IMG/VR virus record: IMGVR_UViG_3300043449_002510
Location: 1-64,000 of that record
Reading direction: 5' to 3' (one strand)
From: a virus
Length of the DNA: 64,000 bases
Position numbers and translations under genes: made by a program
Part shown: piece after piece, positions 41,205 to 50,208 of the stretch
Layout: each line of letters begins with the position of its first letter
Position numbering within the stretch: the stretch's first letter is position 1
The notes under the pieces: generated by a model
What the model was told of the DNA's origin: nothing
Seen by the model: the letters and a program-made list of their open reading frames with translations, nothing else
Databases searched by the model: none

Positions 41205-43274
41205 ATGCCCAACATTTTAATTAATCCAAGCTCAGGAATACTGGAATTCAATACAGGAATAGCCGGTGGATCATCTTTTTCTTCACTTTCTGGCGCGTCG
41301 AGGTTTACTTTTAATAGCGGCGAGATTAATCTTGCCAGTTACGCAACTGGCGTAAAAGACCGTTTTACTATTGATGGTTCGGCTGGCCGCTTATTTTCTG
41401 TCTCTGATGCATTAACGGGCACAATTTTTTCTGTTAACGATATAGCGGGCCTTCCGCTTATTGAAGTTGTTTCAACCAGCGGCGACACCATTACAATGGG
41501 GCCTTATAATACCAGCACTTTTGTAATAAAAGATACCAAAGTTGGCATTGGAACTGGAAATCCATCTTATATTTTAGATGTAAATGGATCAGCAAAAATC
41601 TTATCAATTTATGCAGATGGAGATAATGGAACTAGAATGGGAGCTATTGCAGAAGGTTTTGTAACAAATAGAACTTTATCTGTTGGAACTGTTACCTCTG
41701 GTCCTAATTATGCAAATTGTCAAGCTGTTATTATAGGTACAACTTCGACAAGGCATGCTTTAGTTGTTCAAGGATTAGATTCAACTTATACAGCAAATCT
41801 TTTGAGATTTAGAGTCGGAACAAATGTTGTTGGATTTATTAATTCTGGAGCTAACTTTTTTGCAATGGGTGGTACAGGAAATACTTCTGCCGCCATTAAA
41901 AGTTCTGGAATCTCTATTCAGGCAAGATTAGCTGATGATAGTGATTTTGCAGATTTTCAAGCAAAAAATATAACAGCAAATTCAAGCGGTATATTCGGAA
42001 GTGGATTTTTTAGAAGTGGCTTGTCTGCCAGTGGAACTTCAACATTTTATAATCAATTAAATGTTTCTGGAATAAAGTATGATGTATTGACGGGAACACA
42101 AATCCCACCAGCTTATCAAGAAGGTTTCTCTTGGTATGATGATGATAATAAAGCTTTATCTTATTATAATGATGTAAATGGAGTTCCAGTTCATATGGGA
42201 CAACAGCAGCTTGTAAGAGGAACTAATAATCTTCCATTTACTTTAACAAAAGGACAAGTAGTTTATATAACAGGCGCGGGTGGAGGAGACAAGTTCCCAG
42301 GTTTTAGTTTGGCTTTAGCTACTGGCGACAATACCTCCGCAAGAACTATTGGAGTAATTGCAAACGACATTACTTCAAATGGAAAAGGTTATGCAATTTC
42401 ATTCGGCAAATTGGAAGGAATAGATACGAGCGCATATAACGTTGGAGATACTCTTTATCTTTCTTGGACATCTAGCGGAAGTTTTACTGGAGCTAAACCT
42501 CAAGCACCATATCACATGGTCAGAGTCGGCACTGTTTTAAGACAAGGCAACTCTTCCAATGGAGTTATCTTTGTTACCATTCAAAACGGTTATGAATTAG
42601 AAGAATTACATGATGTAAGAATTACCAATCCGCAAAATAATCAAGCAATATTATGGAATTCAACAAGCGGAGTTTGGGCAAATGAACAAATAAGTACTGG
42701 AGACATAAATGGAATTAATAATTTGGTTACCGTTAGTGGAAATCAAACAATTTATGGAAATAAAACATTTGCCGCTGACTTAAATGCAAGCTCTCTTATT
42801 ATAGAACCAGGAAATTTAAGAATTTTTGATAGCGTACTTTCTGGTGATGTTTTTAATTTAACCGAAGGTTCAAATTGCATTGTAAATGGAATTGGTTGTC
42901 AAATTGATTTGTATAGTCAAGTAATTAGCGGATTTGAAATTTATTCTCAAAACATCTACCAAAATGGAAGCTTGGTTATTACTTCAAACGATACTGGTGA
43001 CTTTTTATCAGTATATTCTAATGTAGTTTATACTACTGGAAACCAAACAATCAATGGAATTAAAAATTTTACAAATTCTGTCGGAATTAATAATATATCT
43101 CCATCATATACATTTGACGTAAATGGAAGCGGCAATTTCACTAGTGGCATTTTGACAAGTGGAAATTTTGAATCTTCAACTGCTTCCAATGGAATAATAT
43201 TAAAGTCCCCAAATGGTTCCAGATACAAAATAACAGTAAATAACGATGGATCTTTAAGTACAACATTAATATAA
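41205..43274 (+). CDS. Modular tail fibre, 689 aa
   Basis: Begins MPNILINPSSGILEFNTG. Has a KVGIGTGNPSYILDVNGSA segment near residue 115, a central domain (GTQIPPAYQEGFSWYDDDN, then LPFTLTKGQVVYITGAGG, a chitin-binding-like or phage-fibre domain seen in many tail proteins), and a C-terminal half nearly copying part of the 32655 fibre: ASSLIIEPGNLRIFDSV, YQNGSLVITSNDTGDFL, NVVYTTGNQTINGIKNF. Ends in a second LDVNGSGNF-type block (FDVNGSGNF). Another fibre of the same modular family; receptor unknown. Confidence 0.7.
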   Translation: MPNILINPSSGILEFNTGIAGGSSFSSLSGASRFTFNSGEINLASYATGVKDRFTIDGSAGRLFSVSDALTGTIFSVNDIAGLPLIEVVSTSGDTITMGPYNTSTFVIKDTKVGIGTGNPSYILDVNGSAKILSIYADGDNGTRMGAIAEGFVTNRTLSVGTVTSGPNYANCQAVIIGTTSTRHALVVQGLDSTYTANLLRFRVGTNVVGFINSGANFFAMGGTGNTSAAIKSSGISIQARLADDSDFADFQAKNITANSSGIFGSGFFRSGLSASGTSTFYNQLNVSGIKYDVLTGTQIPPAYQEGFSWYDDDNKALSYYNDVNGVPVHMGQQQLVRGTNNLPFTLTKGQVVYITGAGGGDKFPGFSLALATGDNTSARTIGVIANDITSNGKGYAISFGKLEGIDTSAYNVGDTLYLSWTSSGSFTGAKPQAPYHMVRVGTVLRQGNSSNGVIFVTIQNGYELEELHDVRITNPQNNQAILWNSTSGVWANEQISTGDINGINNLVTVSGNQTIYGNKTFAADLNASSLIIEPGNLRIFDSVLSGDVFNLTEGSNCIVNGIGCQIDLYSQVISGFEIYSQNIYQNGSLVITSNDTGDFLSVYSNVVYTTGNQTINGIKNFTNSVGINNISPSYTFDVNGSGNFTSGILTSGNFESSTASNGIILKSPNGSRYKITVNNDGSLSTTLI

Positions 43275-43280
43275 TTTTTC

Positions 43281-43292
43281 AGTGTAATTAAA
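43281..43292 (+). promoter_or_regulatory. Putative late promoter AGTGTAATTAAA
   Basis: AGTGTA motif 23 bases before the ATG of the 43316 gene; TATAATAAATATA lies between. Confidence 0.55.
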
Positions 43293-43315
43293 ATAAACAA
43301 CAATATAATAAATAT

Positions 43316-43651
43316 ATGCCATTACCATTACCAAACCCAGTAGTTATACCTTCAACTCAAGAAAAGCAATATGATACAGCTTGGATTTATAATTTAAGCG
43401 TTCATGCGCCCGCCAACAATGCTGGCCGCATAAGTATAGAAGTGTTGCCATACAATCAACAAACCCAAGAAATAGCGCCCGGTTCTTACGTTCAAACAAT
43501 ACACACTGATAAGTTGTTTGAAGCAATGGCTGCTGTTCCAGAAGTTCAACAAGCTTTTGGCGCAATTCTTAACGCCATTGAACCATTAAGAACTTGGATT
43601 GCTGCGCAACAAACTCCTGCCCCTGCTCCAGAGCCAACTCCAGAGCCATAA
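43316..43651 (+). CDS. Small orphan protein, 111 aa
   Basis: Begins MPLPLPNPVVIPSTQEKQYDT, has a beta-rich middle (AGRISIEVLPYN), a helical stretch (LFEAMAAVPEVQQAFGAIL) and a Pro/Ala/Glu-rich C-terminus (TPAPAPEPTPEP). The Pro-rich tail looks like an unstructured linker. No family recognised. Sits between two fibres, 12 bases before the next; possibly a linker or chaperone. Confidence 0.55.
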   Translation: MPLPLPNPVVIPSTQEKQYDTAWIYNLSVHAPANNAGRISIEVLPYNQQTQEIAPGSYVQTIHTDKLFEAMAAVPEVQQAFGAILNAIEPLRTWIAAQQTPAPAPEPTPEP

Positions 43652-43663
43652 TAGGAACATAAA

Positions 43664-45505
43664 ATGCCGCGCCACATAATTGATTCAGGAATTCAGTTCA
43701 TTAATGCCATAAATACATCAGGGGTTCCCTTGACTATTTCTGGCGTTAGTGGACAGAGTTCCAATTTGCTTAGAACAATAAACGGCGCAGATGGATCAGT
43801 TTTAACTTCTTTAAGAAGCAATGGATATGTTGGCTCAAAAGGTTTAAAAATAACAAATGATTCAAATGCTGATATAATAACTCTTTCATTATATAATAAT
43901 TATGGATTAATGGTTGATTGTTACGGTGGTCAAACATTTTTTAGCAATTCAAATGGAACAATAGTAACATTAGGTGGTTATATAGGTGGAACAACTAATG
44001 GATACTTTGCATTAGGAGCAACTACCTTAAATAATAGTGTTAATGCTGGTCAAGACACGATTTTTTATCGTGACGCCGCTGGAATATTCGCCCAAAGAAA
44101 TGGTGTAAATTCTCAAACTTTTAGAGTTTATAATACTTATTCAACAACTGGCAATTTTGAAAGAGGCAAAATAGGTTGGAACAACAACGCTTTTGAAATT
44201 GGAACCGAACAAGGTACAACTGGTGGAGTTGCAAGAGATTTGCGCTTTTTAACTAGCGGCTCTGGAAGAATGACGATTACTAGTGGCGGAAATGTAGGAA
44301 TAGGTACAATTAATCCTACAGCTAATTTAGATGTAGATGGTAGTGTAAAAATTGCTAGCGCCAGAAATAATCAATTTCCTCTTTCTATTTACGGAGGTAA
44401 TAGTTCCGCTCAAGCGTGTCATATAATATTGTACAACAATGTTCCTGTTGGAGTTATTAAAGCAGGTGGCAATGGTACAGTTGGGCAAGGATTCGCTAAT
44501 TCAAGTTATAATTACCAACTTTTTGTTAGATGGTCAGATGGTAATGTTGGAATAAATACAACATCACCAAATTATACTTTAGATGTCAATGGCTCTGGAA
44601 TTTTCCAAAGTGGTTTATCAGTTAGCGGTCAAATCATAACAAATCAACGTCCATTAATAAATGGCACCCCAGTTCTTCTCAGCGGAGAGGGCGGCGGAGC
44701 TACTCCAGCAAATTTAGTTTATACAACTGGTACCCAAACAATAGCTGGAGAAAAAACTTTCAGTAATAAAGCCAATTTTTATTCTGGTTTTTCTGTTGGT
44801 AATAATTATTTAAACGCTGACTTTAATAGTTTCGAAATTTTCGATGATCCAAATTTCCTTACTGTAATGAAGTATGCTGAAAATACTGAATTTTATTTTG
44901 AAGGGCCATCTGGAGCAAAAGTTGATGTATGGAATAGCAATGTTTCTAATTTTGATAAAATTTCTTCAAATTTAATTTCTGGCACTAACCTCAGTTTAGA
45001 AAGTGGAATTAAATTTAACGGAGGCATTTCTAATAAAAGCTTCGAGATCTATAAAGATGACAAAACTTACAATTTTAGCATGGGGCCTACTGGAACTTGG
45101 GGCGCTTTTGGTTCAACTTTAATTTCTTTAACTAGTGGTGGCCCAAACATTAGTAATAATTTTACTCCATCTTTTAAATTAATAGATCAATCAAATTCTC
45201 AATTTTTTGAAATTGGTGGATATTCTGATGATGAACAATATGGTTCATTTAGCACTTTTAGAATGGGGAGCGAGGGGCTTGGATATTGGAGTGCAGGTGG
45301 TGGAATTTTTGCTGTAAGAGGAACAAATGTAGGTATAGGTACTGCTTATCCTGGTCATAAATTAGATGTAGATGGTAATATTAATGCCACTAGTTTTTCT
45401 TCAAGTGGAAACGCAGGAATGACAACTTCCGTCTCTGTTATAGATAATAGCAACAATGTAATTACATTAAACTTTGAGAACGGATTACTTATATCAATAA
45501 CTTAA
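43664..45505 (+). CDS. Modular tail fibre, 613 aa
   Basis: Begins MPRHIIDSGIQFINAINTSG. Contains VPLTISGVSGQSSNLLRTING, an RNGVNSQTFRVYNTYSTTG domain and a NQRPLINGTPVLLSGEG block, all close to blocks in the 32655 fibre; then NLVYTTGTQTIAGEKTF. LDVNGSG and LDVDGNI segments flank the end, and the C-terminus is a short NNVITLNFENGLLISIT strand. Fibre subunit of the same family; exchange of modules with 32655 looks likely. Confidence 0.7.
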   Translation: MPRHIIDSGIQFINAINTSGVPLTISGVSGQSSNLLRTINGADGSVLTSLRSNGYVGSKGLKITNDSNADIITLSLYNNYGLMVDCYGGQTFFSNSNGTIVTLGGYIGGTTNGYFALGATTLNNSVNAGQDTIFYRDAAGIFAQRNGVNSQTFRVYNTYSTTGNFERGKIGWNNNAFEIGTEQGTTGGVARDLRFLTSGSGRMTITSGGNVGIGTINPTANLDVDGSVKIASARNNQFPLSIYGGNSSAQACHIILYNNVPVGVIKAGGNGTVGQGFANSSYNYQLFVRWSDGNVGINTTSPNYTLDVNGSGIFQSGLSVSGQIITNQRPLINGTPVLLSGEGGGATPANLVYTTGTQTIAGEKTFSNKANFYSGFSVGNNYLNADFNSFEIFDDPNFLTVMKYAENTEFYFEGPSGAKVDVWNSNVSNFDKISSNLISGTNLSLESGIKFNGGISNKSFEIYKDDKTYNFSMGPTGTWGAFGSTLISLTSGGPNISNNFTPSFKLIDQSNSQFFEIGGYSDDEQYGSFSTFRMGSEGLGYWSAGGGIFAVRGTNVGIGTAYPGHKLDVDGNINATSFSSSGNAGMTTSVSVIDNSNNVITLNFENGLLISIT

Positions 45506-45538
45506 GTGTAATTATAAATATATGAAAGTTGTTGACAT
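45491..45538 (+). promoter_or_regulatory. Late promoter in the loop of a start-adjacent hairpin
   Basis: ATATCAATAACTT (45491-45503) pairs with AAGTTGTTGACAT (45526-45538) in 12 of 13 positions, one a G-T pair. AGTGTAATTATAAATA and the ATG of the 45522 gene sit in the loop, and codons 2-6 form the right arm. Confidence 0.55.
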
Positions 45539-46031
45539 TGCCAACGAAATTTATCTTGAAAACGCCCAACCATCCGACACGAGCATTCCCGCCATTGCTT
45601 TTTGGATTAGATCAAATATTGGCAAATTAAATAATTTAATTTATACAAATTATTCAATTAATCAAACTAATTTAGAAGTAGTTGATTCTTCTGGTAACGA
45701 AATTGATATTTTAGCCGCCGCAATAGTAAAAACAATGTATAAAGTTTATAGAGTTGAACTTGACATAAGAGGTATATTGGGAGGTATAGGAGTTGATTCA
45801 GTTCTCGAAGCAAGAGATCAAGACTTTTCAGTCAAGAAAATAAACAAAAGTGAATTATTAAAAACAATGACGGCTTTCAAAAAAGACTCACTCAAAGAAC
45901 TTCATGATTTAGTTCATAACTACAGAAGTTACAATGGTTCGCCTTCTCAAGTCGCTGGAGATGATACTGTCGTTGGTTATTATGCAGGTATAACTTCTCA
46001 ATATGTAAGATCAAGCGTTGGCGGAACTTAA
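45522..46031 (+). CDS. Putative head-tail connector
   Basis: 169 residues, mostly helical, with the start of the protein (MKVVDIANEIYLENAQPSD) resembling gp6-type head-tail adaptors: an N-terminal helix, then SIPAIAFWIRSNIGKLNNLI. First gene of the connector block that leads to the tail tube, and its order (connector, closure, completion, terminator, tube) follows other siphophages. No catalytic motif. Assignment is by position and helical pattern. Confidence 0.5.
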   Translation: MKVVDIANEIYLENAQPSDTSIPAIAFWIRSNIGKLNNLIYTNYSINQTNLEVVDSSGNEIDILAAAIVKTMYKVYRVELDIRGILGGIGVDSVLEARDQDFSVKKINKSELLKTMTAFKKDSLKELHDLVHNYRSYNGSPSQVAGDDTVVGYYAGITSQYVRSSVGGT

Positions 46032-46043
46032 TGAAAAATATTT

Positions 46044-46502
46044 ATGCCAAGTTTAGTTTCAAATTCAGAAAAACAGATTCTTACGGGTTTGTATAGAGAT
46101 ACATTTGATACTTTCTCCCGCGATATAGTCATTTTTAAAGAGCCAATAAAACAACAATTAATAACTGGTCCATCTAATCCGGGGCTTTTTGGTTTTGGAG
46201 ACGGGCAAATTCAACAAGAATACACTTACATTCCTGTAAGCGGAGTTTTTCCAGCAATTGTTCGTTATATTAATTTTAAAGGAAATATTTCAAGTAAAGA
46301 AGTGATTGATGAAACAAATGCTTTTATGCCATTTGGCGAAGTTATTATAAAAATAAAGCCAGATTGTCATGAATTTATTCAAAACGGAAAAACAGAGAAA
46401 TTTTCTTTTGATGATAGAGATTTTTATTTTGACGGTGAAGCAAAAGCCATGCCATTCTTAGGCGCCCTTTATTATACATATCAATTAAAAGCAAAATCAT
46501 AA
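46044..46502 (+). CDS. Putative head-closure / neck protein
   Basis: 152 residues. Helix LYRDTFDTFSRDIVIFKEP at the start, then beta-rich (EYTYIPVSGVFPAIVRYINF, EVIIKIKPDCHEFI) and a final FLGALYYTYQLKAKS. The layout is that of head-closure or stopper proteins, second in the connector series. Small gap before the next gene (one base). Confidence rests mostly on gene order. Confidence 0.45.
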   Translation: MPSLVSNSEKQILTGLYRDTFDTFSRDIVIFKEPIKQQLITGPSNPGLFGFGDGQIQQEYTYIPVSGVFPAIVRYINFKGNISSKEVIDETNAFMPFGEVIIKIKPDCHEFIQNGKTEKFSFDDRDFYFDGEAKAMPFLGALYYTYQLKAKS

Positions 46503-46503
46503 A

Positions 46504-47121
46504 ATGTCTAACGTTTCATTTAAAGTTAATTATATTGAATTGGGAAAAATCTTTGAACAAAAGATTGATTCTGATTCAAGGGTTGGCAATTTAGTGGACA
46601 ATTATATCAAAAATTTTTTTCAAAAGAATAAAAATTTATTAATCTCAGAATTTAATAATCATAAAATTACTGTTGAATTAAGAAATGGTCCTGGGGCTTC
46701 AAATATTAGTAATACATTAGGTGGATATGGTAATTTATTTTCATTTTTTGGATTCTTTCAATCTAAAAATCCAACAAAAGAATTAGAAGATTTATTGTCT
46801 TCGATGTCTATAAGAAAAACAACAAGAAAAGGTAGAGTTTTTTATTATACAATCAACTTACCAACAAAATCTCAAATAGCGGAAGCAACAAGAATGGATT
46901 GGGGTTCTGGGACAAGTTGGGCTTATGCCGTTGAAAGCGGTGGATTTGGTGGAGATGCAGATTTATCACATTATATTTATAAAACTTGGTTAAAAGGCAG
47001 ATCGAAAAAAGGTGTTCAAATTAAAGCAAATTATTCAGAAAAAAACTTTTCTCCAAAACCTTATCTTACTCCTATTTTTGAAAATTTTCAAAAAAGAATC
47101 AATGCTAATATACAAGTGTAA
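46504..47121 (+). CDS. Putative tail-completion protein (gp10-like)
   Basis: 205 residues. Helical N-terminus (LGKIFEQKIDSDSRVGNLV), a beta-rich middle with WGSGTSWAYAVESGGFGG, and a C-terminal YLTPIFENFQKRI helix of the type ending HK97 gp10-like tail-completion proteins (often with a terminal PFLxPA). Third of the connector genes. Its stop codon overlaps the late-type motif for the next gene. Confidence 0.5.
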   Translation: MSNVSFKVNYIELGKIFEQKIDSDSRVGNLVDNYIKNFFQKNKNLLISEFNNHKITVELRNGPGASNISNTLGGYGNLFSFFGFFQSKNPTKELEDLLSSMSIRKTTRKGRVFYYTINLPTKSQIAEATRMDWGSGTSWAYAVESGGFGGDADLSHYIYKTWLKGRSKKGVQIKANYSEKNFSPKPYLTPIFENFQKRINANIQV

Positions 47122-47126
47122 TTAAT
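47115..47126 (+). promoter_or_regulatory. Putative late promoter AGTGTAATTAAT
   Basis: The motif contains the upstream stop codon (gTGTAA) and lies five bases before the ATG of the 47132 gene. Confidence 0.55.
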
Positions 47127-47131
47127 TTAAT

Positions 47132-47965
47132 ATGCACCCGCAATTAGATAATAAAATAATAACAAGCTTCCTTTTGTATATTGATAATAGAATTCAACAA
47201 GTGGGAGAAGCGTATTATAATACAAATGGATTATTTTATCCAACAATAAGCAATGTAAATGGTTTATATGCTTATACTTGCCCATATAAACAATTATGTA
47301 ATGATCTTTCGGTATCAAATGCAACAGTAATGTCTGGCGTTTATTTAAATAATACATATGTTTCTGTTGGACAATCTGGTTTAGTAGCTATAAATCATTA
47401 TGATGGAGCCGTTTATTTTAATTCAGGTTTACCCAAAAATACTATTGTAAGTGGAAATTTCGGAATTAAAGAATTTTCTGTCTATTTATCTGATCAACCT
47501 GATTATAAATTATTATTTGAAACCAAATATTATCCAAATCCCAGATATGGAAATATACCCAAGAGTGGACTTGCTTTAGATACAAAAACAGCTCCCGCTG
47601 TATATTTAACAATAAAAAGTCAAGAAAATAAACCTCTTGCTTTTGCTGGTTTAGATGATAATTCAATACAATTAAGGGCAGTTATTGTTGCCGAAAATGT
47701 TTATCAAAAGATTGCTGTTTGTAATATATTAAAAAATTTATATATGCGACCATTTAAATTAATAGAATCTACTCCAATTGATTATTTGGGCAATATGACT
47801 GGAATTAATTATAATTATGCCGAACTTCCGGCTAGTACTTTTTATAAACCATTAGTATTAAAAAGTAAAGTTTCTGAAATTAATCTTGATGGTGAGTTTT
47901 TGGATATGAAAAAGCAATTTGCCTTTGTTGACTTTGATATCTCCACTTGGAATGGTAATGTTTAA
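47132..47965 (+). CDS. Putative tail-terminator region protein
   Basis: 277 residues, beta-rich with an N-terminal helix (LDNKIITSFLLYIDNRIQQVG), many YN and SGxY strands, and a helix AENVYQKIAVCNILKNLYM in the second half. No family recognised. It lies between completion and tail-tube genes where a tail terminator usually is, but it is longer than typical terminators, so another neck or tail-tip protein is possible. Confidence 0.45.
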   Translation: MHPQLDNKIITSFLLYIDNRIQQVGEAYYNTNGLFYPTISNVNGLYAYTCPYKQLCNDLSVSNATVMSGVYLNNTYVSVGQSGLVAINHYDGAVYFNSGLPKNTIVSGNFGIKEFSVYLSDQPDYKLLFETKYYPNPRYGNIPKSGLALDTKTAPAVYLTIKSQENKPLAFAGLDDNSIQLRAVIVAENVYQKIAVCNILKNLYMRPFKLIESTPIDYLGNMTGINYNYAELPASTFYKPLVLKSKVSEINLDGEFLDMKKQFAFVDFDISTWNGNV

Positions 47966-48051
47966 AAAGGATATTTTTTCACATAAGTTATTAAAAAATG
48001 TATCTATAATTAGATTTAAGATTTTAAAATCATTATAAAAAATTAATAAAT

Positions 48052-48057
48052 AAAGGA
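48052..48057 (+). promoter_or_regulatory. Shine-Dalgarno site AAAGGA
   Basis: Seven bases before the tail-tube ATG; like the capsid genes, this abundant product has a clearer ribosome site than its neighbours. The gap 47966-48064 upstream holds only AT-rich sequence with a GATTTTAAAATC palindrome. Confidence 0.65.
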
Positions 48058-48064
48058 ATTTTAT

Positions 48065-48991
48065 ATGCCAACATCAATACCAAGAGTCGCTTATTTTGCA
48101 CAATCTGGAAAGTTAGTTCTTCCAAGAACTGGAATCGGTCAATCTGGAGAAACTATTTATGTTTTACCAGTTAATTCTGCAAATATTGAAGTAACTAGGC
48201 CAATTGAAGCCGTAACTGCTTTCGGACAATTTGATTCTTTAAATACTGCCCAAACTAATATTACCACTTGCAAGAGCACTCTCAAAGTTTATTTGGGAAC
48301 AGGAAATTTAATTTCTGGGTTAACAAGTACTCTTCTTGATGAATTAATTTCGACAACTCAAAGTGGAAAAATTGGAATTATAGTTGAACCTGCCGGTTTT
48401 AAAATGACTGGAATTCTTTCCAGTATTGGAATCGATATTTCTCTTGGAAGCTTTGCAATGGCAGATTTAAGCTTCGATGGAGTAGGAAACCCAGAAATTA
48501 CTGATGGCACATCGTCTGCTACAAGTCCAGGAACCAGAGCTATGACAATTGCTCCTGTCACCACTTTGTCTATTGGCAGTGGTCAAGCTTTATCTGGAAT
48601 TTTTGCTACTTCAATAAAATTCTCTTATGATCTTCCAACTGAAACCCTTGGCGCCCTTGGAGAAAATCCAAACGCAATTCAATCAGAAATGAGAAGTATC
48701 ATTGCTACTAAAGCGCCATATAAATCAAGTATTACTGTTGAAGGATATGGAATTGATCTTTCTAGCGGAAGACTTGATACTAGTATTACTGGAGTTTTCG
48801 GAATTGGAAATATAGGGGTTTCTCTTCCAAAGGCAAAGATTAGTTCTAAATCGTTAAATAACGCCGCCGGTCAAGTTAGTGCAACATTTAGTATTACTGC
48901 TGAAGACGTTGGAGCTACATTTAGTACAATTGGTGTCTCGGGTTACGCTCAAAACTTCTCACAATCTGGTCTTCCAATGTACGGCGGTTAA
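48065..48991 (+). CDS. Major tail tube protein
   Basis: 308 residues, beta-rich. Features: VLPVNSANIEVTRPIEAVTAFG near residues 36-57, then alternating strands with SGKIGIIVEPAG, ISLGSFAMADLSFDG and an immunoglobulin-like C-terminal part ending in ITAEDVGATFSTIGVSGYAQ. Its position ahead of the chaperone and tape-measure genes, a good ribosome site and an intrinsic terminator directly downstream mark it as the abundant tube protein. No sheath-like gene adjoins it. Confidence 0.65.
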   Translation: MPTSIPRVAYFAQSGKLVLPRTGIGQSGETIYVLPVNSANIEVTRPIEAVTAFGQFDSLNTAQTNITTCKSTLKVYLGTGNLISGLTSTLLDELISTTQSGKIGIIVEPAGFKMTGILSSIGIDISLGSFAMADLSFDGVGNPEITDGTSSATSPGTRAMTIAPVTTLSIGSGQALSGIFATSIKFSYDLPTETLGALGENPNAIQSEMRSIIATKAPYKSSITVEGYGIDLSSGRLDTSITGVFGIGNIGVSLPKAKISSKSLNNAAGQVSATFSITAEDVGATFSTIGVSGYAQNFSQSGLPMYGG

Positions 48992-49023
48992 TATTGAAAT
49001 TATATTTAATATTAAAAACATTA

Positions 49024-49056
49024 AACCCCAAATTATTTTGGGGTTTTTTGTTTTTA
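49024..49056 (+). terminator. Intrinsic terminator after tail-tube gene
   Basis: 9-bp perfect stem AACCCCAAA / TTTGGGGTT with loop TTAT, followed by TTTTTG and more T. Closes the connector-to-tube unit. Confidence 0.9.
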
Positions 49057-49068
49057 TGTGTATATCCT
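49057..49068 (+). promoter_or_regulatory. Putative late promoter TGTGTATATCCT
   Basis: A weaker variant (TGTGTA) directly after the terminator and 17 bases before the 49086 gene, where a new promoter is needed. Confidence 0.4.
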
Positions 49069-49085
49069 TTTAAGGAAAAAGGATT

Positions 49086-49364
49086 ATGGTGGAAAACAAT
49101 CTCATCTCTCTTCAGATAGAGAAGGAAATAACTTCTCTCTTCAAATTTTATTTAGAAGAACTTGAGCAACTCAAGTTAGATCCAGAAAAACACGAAATAC
49201 TCCGCAAAAAAATATTAGACCATGGTAATGATACTATAAGAAATACTTTAATTTTCTTGGGATATTTTGATTTTACAATAAATACCAAAAAAGTAGAAGA
49301 AGCTTCAAAAAATAGAATTGTTTATAAAAAAACCATTATTTCTAATCCGATTTTTATAAAATAA
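49086..49364 (+). CDS. Small helical tail-region protein, 92 aa
   Basis: Begins MVENNLISLQIEKEITSLF; helical, with LEELEQLKLDPEKHEIL and a DTIRNTLIFLGYFDF segment. No family recognised. It opens the unit that carries two chaperone-like genes and the tape measure and is separated from the next gene by four bases. Could be a small assembly factor. The GGA-containing AAAAAGGATT lies just upstream of the ATG. Confidence 0.5.
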   Translation: MVENNLISLQIEKEITSLFKFYLEELEQLKLDPEKHEILRKKILDHGNDTIRNTLIFLGYFDFTINTKKVEEASKNRIVYKKTIISNPIFIK

Positions 49365-49368
49365 ATAT

Positions 49369-50199
49369 ATGGAAAAAGAAAAGCAAAAATACATCTACGA
49401 AACAACTGTAAAAAAAGAAGTTTTTGAAAAGGTAACTGAAGAACGCGAAGAAAATGGACAAAAAATTCAAGTTACAAAAGAAGTAAAAAAAGAAAAGCCA
49501 GCAAAAATAGCTATTTTAAAACCAGATCGTAAAAAATATAAAGAAGCTGAAATTTTTTACGCAAAAACTCTTTCTAATTATTTAAAAGAAGGCTTGCTTC
49601 CTCATTCATTAGTTTCTAAAAGATATATAAACGATGGTGGTCCATTAACTGAAAGTGAAAAGAAAACTCTTAATGCAATGCGTGATAGATATAACGAATT
49701 GCAAGAAGAATATTTTAAAATGGAGAATCCATTAACTGATGAACAAAACAAAAGACGTGGAGAAATTATTCTCGAAATGAGCGAAATTAATCGTTTAGTA
49801 AAAGAAATTAAAAATTCTTATTCTGATATTTTTGAAAATACTGCAGAAGCTAAAGCTAAAAATGACACCATTGAATGGTGGGTTTTAAATTTGAGCTTAA
49901 TTAATGAAGATAATTCTGAGTACAAGTTATTTTATGGTGATGGAGATTTAGATTCTAAAATTAATTCTTTGGAAAATATTGAATCAAAAGATGACCCTTT
50001 TTATAACGAAGTAATAAAAAAATTATCTTATTTTATTAGCTTTTGGTATGCTTCTGGTGCTAATGCTAGTTTAGAAGATTTTAAATCAGCAGAAGAACAC
50101 TATAATTTAAATATTTCAACCTACTTAAAAGAAGAAATTACCCCCTCTGAAATAGATAAAAAAGTAGAAGAATTAAAAAAGGAAGATAAAAATTCTTAA
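49369..50199 (+). CDS. Putative tail assembly chaperone, copy 1
   Basis: 276 residues, charged and helical. Begins MEKEKQKYIYETTVKKEVFEK, with a segment EGLLPHSLVSKRYIN followed by GPLTESEKKTLNAMRDRY that is repeated, diverged, in the next gene (EGVPHESEVLENSLK, GEWTKEKENKILELKF). Genes between tail tube and tape measure are normally assembly chaperones that coat the tape measure. The residue pattern and location support this, with no conserved family motif seen. A late A-AAA-AAG run is not a working frameshift site here. Confidence 0.5.
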   Translation: MEKEKQKYIYETTVKKEVFEKVTEEREENGQKIQVTKEVKKEKPAKIAILKPDRKKYKEAEIFYAKTLSNYLKEGLLPHSLVSKRYINDGGPLTESEKKTLNAMRDRYNELQEEYFKMENPLTDEQNKRRGEIILEMSEINRLVKEIKNSYSDIFENTAEAKAKNDTIEWWVLNLSLINEDNSEYKLFYGDGDLDSKINSLENIESKDDPFYNEVIKKLSYFISFWYASGANASLEDFKSAEEHYNLNISTYLKEEITPSEIDKKVEELKKEDKNS

Positions 50200-50208
50200 A
50201 TTTGAAAA

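Noticed and set aside
47966-48064. Terminator or late promoter before the tail-tube gene
   Set aside because: The GATTTTAAAATC palindrome is short and AT-only with no U-tract of use, and no AGTGTA-like box is present.
50170-50185. A-AAA-AAG slippery site as a -1 frameshift between the chaperone genes
   Set aside because: The -1 frame ends after two codons (GGA AGA TAA), and the downstream gene lies in the same frame as the first, so no fusion product would result.
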